NCBI GenBank assembly: GCA_010645155.1
Contig: CM021317.1
Coordinates: forward strand, 10,843,471-10,907,470
Reading direction: 5' to 3'
Source of the DNA: Tigriopus japonicus
Taxonomy: Eukaryota > Arthropoda > Copepoda > Harpacticoida > Harpacticidae
DNA length: 64,000 bases
The notes under the pieces: model-generated
The model's database searches: none
What the model saw: the letters and a program-made list of their open reading frames with translations, nothing else
What the model was told of the DNA's origin: nothing
Translations under genes and position numbers: made by a program
Shown: positions 56,915 to 64,000 of the stretch, one piece after another
How positions within the stretch are numbered: position 1 is the stretch's first letter
Layout: each line of letters opens with the position of its first letter

Positions 56915-57460
56915 CTCAAACAAAATATTGTAAGGTAGGACAGCTTCCCAAAAGTTGCATCTAAAATCTTGTTCAACAAAGTTATTTCTTCTAGTCAGAG
57001 CGGGGCTTGGCACTATCTTGTCATTGGACCACTTTAAATTCATGGGACCAACTCCAACCAAAGAAAGAACTCCCAAGCAACGTGATGATTTGATCTGGTG
57101 ATACCGTGGCAGTGCCAATGTTCACCTTGAAAGCCTCTCGGGCTTCTCTTTTATCTTGCCCGCCACTAATAACAGGGTTTTTGAAGTGTTCAGGACAAGG
57201 GCCTTCCTGGCGGCATACGTCAAAAATTGGTTGGACTTGCCAGTCAATTTGGCCTTAAGTTCTTCTGGACTACCAGTGGCCCAAAATGTCACAGCATCGG
57301 CATAGTTGATGTCATCGCTGATATTAAGGTACTGTGGAAGGTCGGCCAACAGCACCAAAAATAATAATGGCCCCAGCATAGACCCCTGGCGGACACCGTA
57401 CCTAACTGGCTGGCACTGGCAGGAACGTAAGAGAGAGGACCAAGGATCAAGAGATATCAA
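56915..57460 (-). pseudogene. Non-LTR retrotransposon reverse-transcriptase fragment
   Basis: The minus strand reads RYGVRQGSMLGPLLFLVLLADLP and INYADAVTFWATGSPEELKA, matching RT motifs 4 and 5 of LINE-type elements. The catalytic YADD is YADA. Further downstream another frame continues with VNIGTATVSPDQIITLLGSS, typical of the RT thumb region. Truncated at both ends and frameshifted. Confidence 0.75.
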
Positions 57461-60400
57461 CCTGGACCCTGATAATGAAACAGTTTAGCAAAACTAGTTA
57501 GTGCAAATGTCTTCAAACGGTCCCTAAAGCCTGAATTGCATCCAGACACCTGAAAACCTCCATTGTATTTTTCCAACACTCATACAACCCATCAAAATTT
57601 GAATCCATGGAAACCAAGTAAAAAGGGGCAATTATATATCACCTTTTGGGCACTTATTTCGTTCATGCCTTTATTATTGTTGACTTTCAAAAATACGATT
57701 GACAAAACCATAATCAACTTGGACAATGATAAAGTAAATGAACAGGGGCTAGTTTTCCCTACTCAAAAACGATCTTCAGATCGTACGGCGACTTGGTAAG
57801 CTGGTTAGTCTTCTAAAAAACTAACTTGTGGTGTTTTTTTCAAGTTTCGTTTTATTTGAACCACTGTCAACTTATCACTTTATTGGCCTACTGTAGAGGT
57901 CCCTGATTTGAGATTTAACTTTCTGTGATAACCTTGTGCTAAGACATCTGAAAAGAGAGTGAACGAATTTGATTTGCATGCAACTAAATCTCAGCCTAAC
58001 CGGCAATAAATCGGAAATGCTAACTTTCCTGTCGTGTTGACACGCAATATCTGAATCAAAAGATAATCGAGAGACGAAGAAGGAGGAGGAGGAGGAACGA
58101 CAAAGCACACTTAACCATCACAACTTGGGCTGCTTTCTAATTCTTCGAAGTAAACTTAGTTCCAACAAGACATTCTGCAGCAGACACTTGGTTGTTCGAA
58201 AATGAAAGGACAACATCGTTGGAACGACTTATGACTCGGTTGGAATATCCGAAGTCAATATTGAATGTTGGCTCAAAGAGTGAATGACTGTCTGTATACC
58301 TTGTGGGGCAATGCTGCTTTGGGACGCGTGTTTAACTGACCATTAAATGGGTCGATTGAAGTACCCAGCTTTCTCCCTTGAGGCCATACTCCGCGTCGAA
58401 TTGTGAATGTTGTTGGTATCAGCACAGATTGAAACCATATACTACTTGGAGATAGTGCTTGCCATGGCCAACCTCGGTAAAGCTCCATTTGAGCTCACAT
58501 TCCCGGGTTGAAATTGCAGTCGCTCTAAAAGCATTCATAACTGGTCGACGCTCTTCTCGATAAATACGTTGGAATCTGTCAAATGGACCACCATGAATTG
58601 AAGATGTGAAGCAAAGAAGTGTCATGGGTTCGATCCAAGTCTCATTCAATGTTTTTGGATTATGTAGGTAGTAAAAAATGATGTAGACAGGAAGAAAAAG
58701 TTTGGTTGGCAAAAAGAGAAGCCTTTGGTTGAATGACATTCAGAGGATCGTCTTTTCGAGAGTTTATGTATTATGTACACTACATCCGTGATCTACCAAT
58801 GACATCAATAAATTGGCAACACTTCCATATGATGTGCGCTACATATTAACATGGAATGCCACCGAGGATGCAAACTTTACACCTCTCAAGAAAAACACCT
58901 AATGTGACAAAATGATGCTTTGAAAACTACGGTATTTATATGGTTTCCCTCCAAATGTATGTCTATTGATGTGATGCCTGATGAGAGAGCCAAAATATAA
59001 TTGTTTAGATTACCATAATGCTGCGCGTAGAATCGAACAAAAGTCACCGTAAATTTGGGTGAAAAAAGCCTATTTTGACTTTATGGGAAAGCCGCCGAAT
59101 GTCCATTCTGTGTTCACTCGTAAGACGTGTTTCAAGTGTTCATTTATTTCATTTAACCCCCTCACACTGGTCCTTGAAAATGTTCCATCATTTCCAAGCG
59201 CTTTCATATTGTTTTTCATGGCGTTGGTTGGAAGCGAAGCAAAGCAGACTGATCAAACACGTCCCCTCTCATCAGAATATATACAACATAGACTTGGCGA
59301 AGTCTTTGTTATCGGAATTCTGGGGCACATTTTCCAATTCCTTATTGTAGCTCAAGTACTACTGGTTCTCTTGCTCGACGAAGAACTCATAGTAGTGGTT
59401 GTAGCAATAGTAAAGGCTGCACTCTACTGTGTGCGTAGGCATAGAATACAGACGGCCTCTCCAAGACCAATCCAAGAGTGCTTGAATATTACCGAACTTG
59501 CCCATCATGAGCCTTCTTTTCGAGGTCCTAAAGAATGAGCTCTCCCTCTCTCAACTCTCAAGAGCTTCAACCATCACTACCCCGCAAAATAGGAACCGGA
59601 AACATCCAAAATTCACTCAAATGTGCTCGCAGCCATTCAGTGCTCGGCTCAAACGAGAAATGTTACATCGTTCACTTTCAACCGGGTGGGTTTAAAAAGT
59701 ATATTTTGGCCTGACATGCAAAGTGTTCGTGGTTTCCCTCCATGAATGCTAACGTTCCTAGTATAACTATTTTCCAAATAACATTCAAAACAAATGACCA
59801 TCTTTCCTTGCTGTGATTCTTTCCTTGCCTTTGAAAACTGTACTTGGGAAGGCTTTTGAGATTCACTTGAAAACGACGTTTAGCGAGTTAACAGAACCCT
59901 TTTAGGATATGGCGACTTCAGTATTGATTATCGAATTATCCACCGTTATAGTGTCGTGCCATCCTCTTCTCTCTCCAAATGGATGAAAGACGAGGCCTGA
60001 TTGTTGACATTTTCAAAACTCACTTTGGCATGGAACAAAATCTCAAAAACTTAGTTCATGTTAACGCAAAACATGGTTATTTTTGGGCGAGCCCAAATTG
60101 AATCGTTGTTTTTGTCAAAAAGCAAATATTGAATCAATGAGTCATAAACATTACCATGTACAGTCCTAAAGAGTGGGCCCTTCTACTACCCGTCCCTGTA
60201 AGCTAAAAGTTTGTAGCCTAGGCGGGAACTTTTGTCGTCTCTCTTTCTCTTTCTTCCATCCATTCATGTTTTTTCCCCTCCAAAAAGGATGAAGACACGA
60301 GGAGATGGCGAAAGTCGTGAAGAAAAGAAACGTCCATTTGGTGACACTAGCACTCGCTAGGCAATGAAACGTGTCACTTTATGAGCCCTTAAACGAAGTT

Positions 60401-62797
60401 CCGACTTCGGGAAACTCTAAACAACGAGACTGATGAAAGGCCGCTCAAGGCTCTTCATCAAACCCGTCTTTGTGTATTTGGCCATTCTGTTCCGTGCTTT
60501 CAAATATGGCTCAGATGGCAGATCTGTTCTATCCTAACATACGATGAGAATACTCTCCGAAGATCCATCCATTTTGGTATAATAGATCCAATGAGGCTGA
60601 CATTTGCCAGAAACGCTCCATTTACCAGAATTGATTTATCTGGATTGGCAGACGAATATTTTTTTACATCCACAAACATCATGACACGTCTCTTTCAGAA
60701 GCGCTTAAATTTTAAAGGAAGGATCAATTGTTCCATTGTTCCACTGCAATCAAAGAGTTAGTTCGGCCACATGAATCCCCTCCCCGTTTTCATGGAGAAG
60801 GAGCTTTTTAACCCATGACATGTAGATGATCTTTTTTTCAAGTTGTGATTAGGAATCACCGTGTATTCTTGTTGGGTGTCTTTTTAATCGACGATTTTGA
60901 ACCCGTCCCAAATGGGCACATGAAGGATGCCGGAGAGGGTCATCAGAGCGAGGGGAAAAAGTCATCCATTAGATGCCTGGAAGTCAAGTGGAACGGTCTT
61001 TTTGGCAACCACGCTCTGTGTACCAGCAGTCAGACGATCTGGAAGACTTCGTTTCTTTACAAAAATGTGTCACCTTTCTCAGGGTCGTCGATCGACAACG
61101 ACCTTAATCTTCTTCGCAGGTCTCTCAATGATTCCAAAAAAGGAGATCGATAGATTTTCAAGTTCCTTCCTGCTCTCTCGTGGTGTTCCTTGCTTCATTC
61201 ACCTCCTCGTCCTCTGCCACTATCAAACCTGAGTGAGCGAAGAATACCCACCATCTTTGATAATGGAGTTCGTGGTACACTAGTGGTAGTAAAAGACGTA
61301 ACAGACGACGAGGCTGCTGTTTGTACAACGAAGTAGTAGGCTTGGCTAGAGTTGGTTTGGCAGCCAAAAATGATCGGTGATTTTCTTGGCACCCGGGAGG
61401 TATCTCGAGCTGACTCAGCTCTTGAGCCGGAATGAACTGAATTCTGCTTCCCTTTCCAATTCAAGGCTGCACCACGGGCAAAGAACGGCACAGATAGTGA
61501 ATTTATATCGTAACAGCACTACACATGTGTACACTCACATGAAGCTCATAAAGTAACTGGAAGGTCGTGTATTTATGTTTGAGAGCGGGGCCATTTCCAT
61601 CGCTTTTGGGTCGAGTTCTGGGTTTGTTTTTGAGTCTCGTAAAACCAAAGGAAGAAACCTTTAAAAAAAACAAGAGAACGGACCAACGAAGGAGCCTTAA
61701 CTTGTTATTGCTCCCAAAAGCTAAAGTCGACCACAAGAAATTCCTGGACAACCAAAATAACCCTCATTGAGAAGGAAGCTAATGGCGGAAAGCTAAAAAG
61801 GATACTAGAGTACGGTGGTAAATTCTTCATTTTGGTGCATTTCATTTCCAGGAAATGAGCCTCAAGCTCTCAGATTTGAAAGAAGAATGAGGAGGGATCT
61901 CAACTTTCTTTTTGTTGTTGCCAGAGATGATCCCACAATGCGACGACTCTTGTTATCCTCCTTGTGCCGTGTTGGCTCCGGGGCTGCTACTGCATACTTG
62001 ATACGGACAAATGGACAAATTTTAAAGGGTTACTCCTCGCTCTATGTCGTAAATTATCCTGGATACACTTGCCATGGCCTAGATACAATAAAGTGCAGTG
62101 TGCATTACACAGCCACCTCCCTCCATTAGTTGCTTTTGCTAGGGTGGATGTTAGTATTGTTGTTGACGTCGTTTTTATCGTAGAAAATAGAATGTGTAGT
62201 GGAGGAGAGCTTTGATCCCAACACAATCGTCCACAGTGCCATCGTCGTTTATTGTCCCGAAGCGGCACAGTTTTTGTCAAATCCTCGGAACGGAAAATAT
62301 TGCTGAACGACAAGAATACAAAGTCGAATTTGGAAAACGTTTATTAAAACAATTATTGACAAAGTGCTCTGAAGAGTATCTGTCCCAAACAATCAACTCT
62401 GACAATTTACCGAGCCTTTTGTGCTTCTCGCATTTTTGGACTTATAAGTGCTTAAGCAATGGACTGCTTCAGATGTTATTAGTTAGAAGTGGTTGCGTTT
62501 TTGGTCCTGCTTCATAGAGTTGATTCCCTTGGCAGGATGAGCCAAGAGCCATTTCTGCTTGGTTTCCGAGCCATTTACGATTTAAGAGGTTGCGTGACTT
62601 CCTTATACACCTTAGCGCGAAAACAGTGATCCCTAAATCCCGTTGTAGATTCGGTGGGTGGCTGTCAAATCTTTCTTCTGATTCTTTCCCTCGTCCGTCG
62701 GGTAAAATTCTCACTCGTTGAAGATACTTTGCCAGTTGGCAAGAATTTATCTCAATCAGTATGTTTCACTTCTGAGTTCTTTCTTTGTCGCATCTAG
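57461..62797. other. Gene-poor region
   Basis: Several frames of 70-160 codons (for example 59059-59538) show no domain or splice support. A minus-strand open segment at 58419-58575 and a + strand one ending at the donor GTAAGC at 57797 are discussed as findings. Confidence 0.35.
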
Positions 62798-62897
62798 GTA
62801 TTGATTGAGTCGGAGACGGGTTCAGGCCACTCACTCCCACCCATTAACCGCCACCATGATTGGGGCTATGAGTATCAGGAAGAAGCGGGAGGCCCAG
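62798..62897 (+). CDS. Candidate internal exon or alternative first exon
   Basis: Bounded by acceptor CTTTGTCGCATCTAG and donor CAG|GTACCT. One frame gives 33 codons (VLIESETGSGHSLPPINRHH, then DWGYEYQEEAGGP). Another frame begins at an ATG with a strong Kozak context (GCCACCATGA at 62855) and gives MIGAMSIRKKREAQ before the same donor. Either may be real; no neighbouring exon was found before the window ends. Confidence 0.25.
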
Positions 62898-64000
62898 GTA
62901 CCTACTAAACCATCAAAATTCTCGTTGAACCCGTGAAGAAGTGTTAGTTAGTCCCCTATTCACGACTCAATACGATACGAGATTCGTCGTTTGTTCTTTG
63001 ATATTTTCTTGCATTGACGTTGTGTGTGTTTTAGATCCAACCTAGAGCACTATAAACCAACCCAAACTTGTTCATTTTATCAGTCCGTCCACTGTGAGAT
63101 TCATTGATGGCAGAGCTTTTGTTCATTGTGCCCTTCGTACCTGTTTGTCAGAGCTTATTTTACGAACACCTCTTGCTCGTCCACTCTTGTTAAGTCATTG
63201 TCGATTATTAAACTTTGAGTAAACCAACCTAGTATTGCCAAAAATAACCGGTTCGTAGATCATCCTTTGAATGTGCAGTTTGATTGCCGCTCTCATCAAT
63301 CTCGGTCTTCAAATTGAAATTGAAATTGAAATGTCTGTGAACCAGATTTAATCAGGTTTCATACTTTGAACGAGACCATTCATTTCGGTTGAGCCTGCCA
63401 ATCGTCCCAAGATTGATTTATTTCTGGAACAGCTTTGAGCAGCCATTCTAGAGACCATTTTCCTTGTAATTGGATTTCAACTTGCCATTTAGAGCTGGAC
63501 CAACGCTTATGGCTTCCACGAATTTTATAAAAGATGTCTTTTGAAAAAAGCAGCTCAAAACTGAATGTGATTTTTGAAATTCCTTGAAGCTTCGATAATT
63601 GCAATCATTTCTTGCAATTATTGGAATATTAACTAGGGGTTATTTACAAAGTTCATTGCTATTTTTTTTGTTTTCAATTAGGAGCAATAAACCTTCGATT
63701 ATTAAGACTTATGTAATGTACACAAAAACAAACCTTGGATTTATCAAATTTGTATCACCAGATTTTGTCCAATTTACATCTTTGGAATTAAGGGACCAGA
63801 CAGAAGTATGTCTTGGTAACGATGCTGATTTTCCTTTTGTTTTGGTATTTACATTTGCTTAGCTAATACAAAGAAATAGGCCACCACAAATTCAGATCGT
63901 CTCCTACAAAAAAAATCCTATGCAATTTAACGTAATCTGATCTTATGAACATCTCTAATTGTCCATTTTGTGGTCTCACAAAACAATTGGTTTTTTCCCC
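62898..64000. other. Right edge, no supported feature
   Basis: AT-rich spacer. No coding segment with splice or family support. Confidence 0.35.

Noticed and set aside
59059..59538. 159-codon + strand open frame with hydrophobic stretch
   Set aside because: Begins in ordinary AT-rich spacer, no recognised domain, no splice support.
60845..61153. 102-codon + strand open frame
   Set aside because: Two overlapping frames of similar quality, no domain and no splice context.

Overview
The window is eukaryotic: coding sequence is split by GT-AG introns (some only 50 to 290 bp), poly(A) hexamers follow stop codons, and mariner/Tc1 transposons are common. The gene set (alpha/epsilon-sarcoglycan, a VAP-type MSP protein, a PHRF1-type RING/PHD protein) is animal. 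Small introns, AT-rich spacers and abundant mariner and MITE elements suggest an arthropod, possibly a crustacean such as a copepod; the species call is weak.

The left third (1-19.6 kb) is gene-dense. A large secreted acidic, proline-rich protein (1549-4748, +) converges on a sarcoglycan gene (4941-6992, -). Then come a three-exon calmodulin-like gene (9427-12740, +) carrying two MITEs in its introns, an F-box/WD-type gene with a CaaX-like C-terminus (13039-14711, +), a VAP-like tail-anchored MSP protein (16174-17159, +) and, only 41 bp away and convergent, a single-exon PHRF1 homologue (17201-19528, -).

From 20.4 to 35.6 kb I reconstruct a previously unlisted + strand gene from six short exons with compatible phases. 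One pair of exons encodes a segment resembling a Ras-association domain. Its introns hold a Tc1/mariner-like element with an internal 1,342-bp tandem duplication of a broken transposase (23.5-26.9 kb), a nearly intact mariner (30.6-31.9 kb), a hAT-like MITE with an 8-bp target duplication (32.7-33.3 kb), and a pair of about 270-bp inverted repeats that bracket one exon.

The right half (35.6-64 kb) is mostly gene-poor and rich in repeats: minisatellites, second copies of both MITE families, degenerate duplications, a third mariner (55.4-56.7 kb) and a reverse-transcriptase relic. A few short open segments behind good splice acceptors may be exons of genes extending out of the window. No tRNA, rRNA or CRISPR array was seen.
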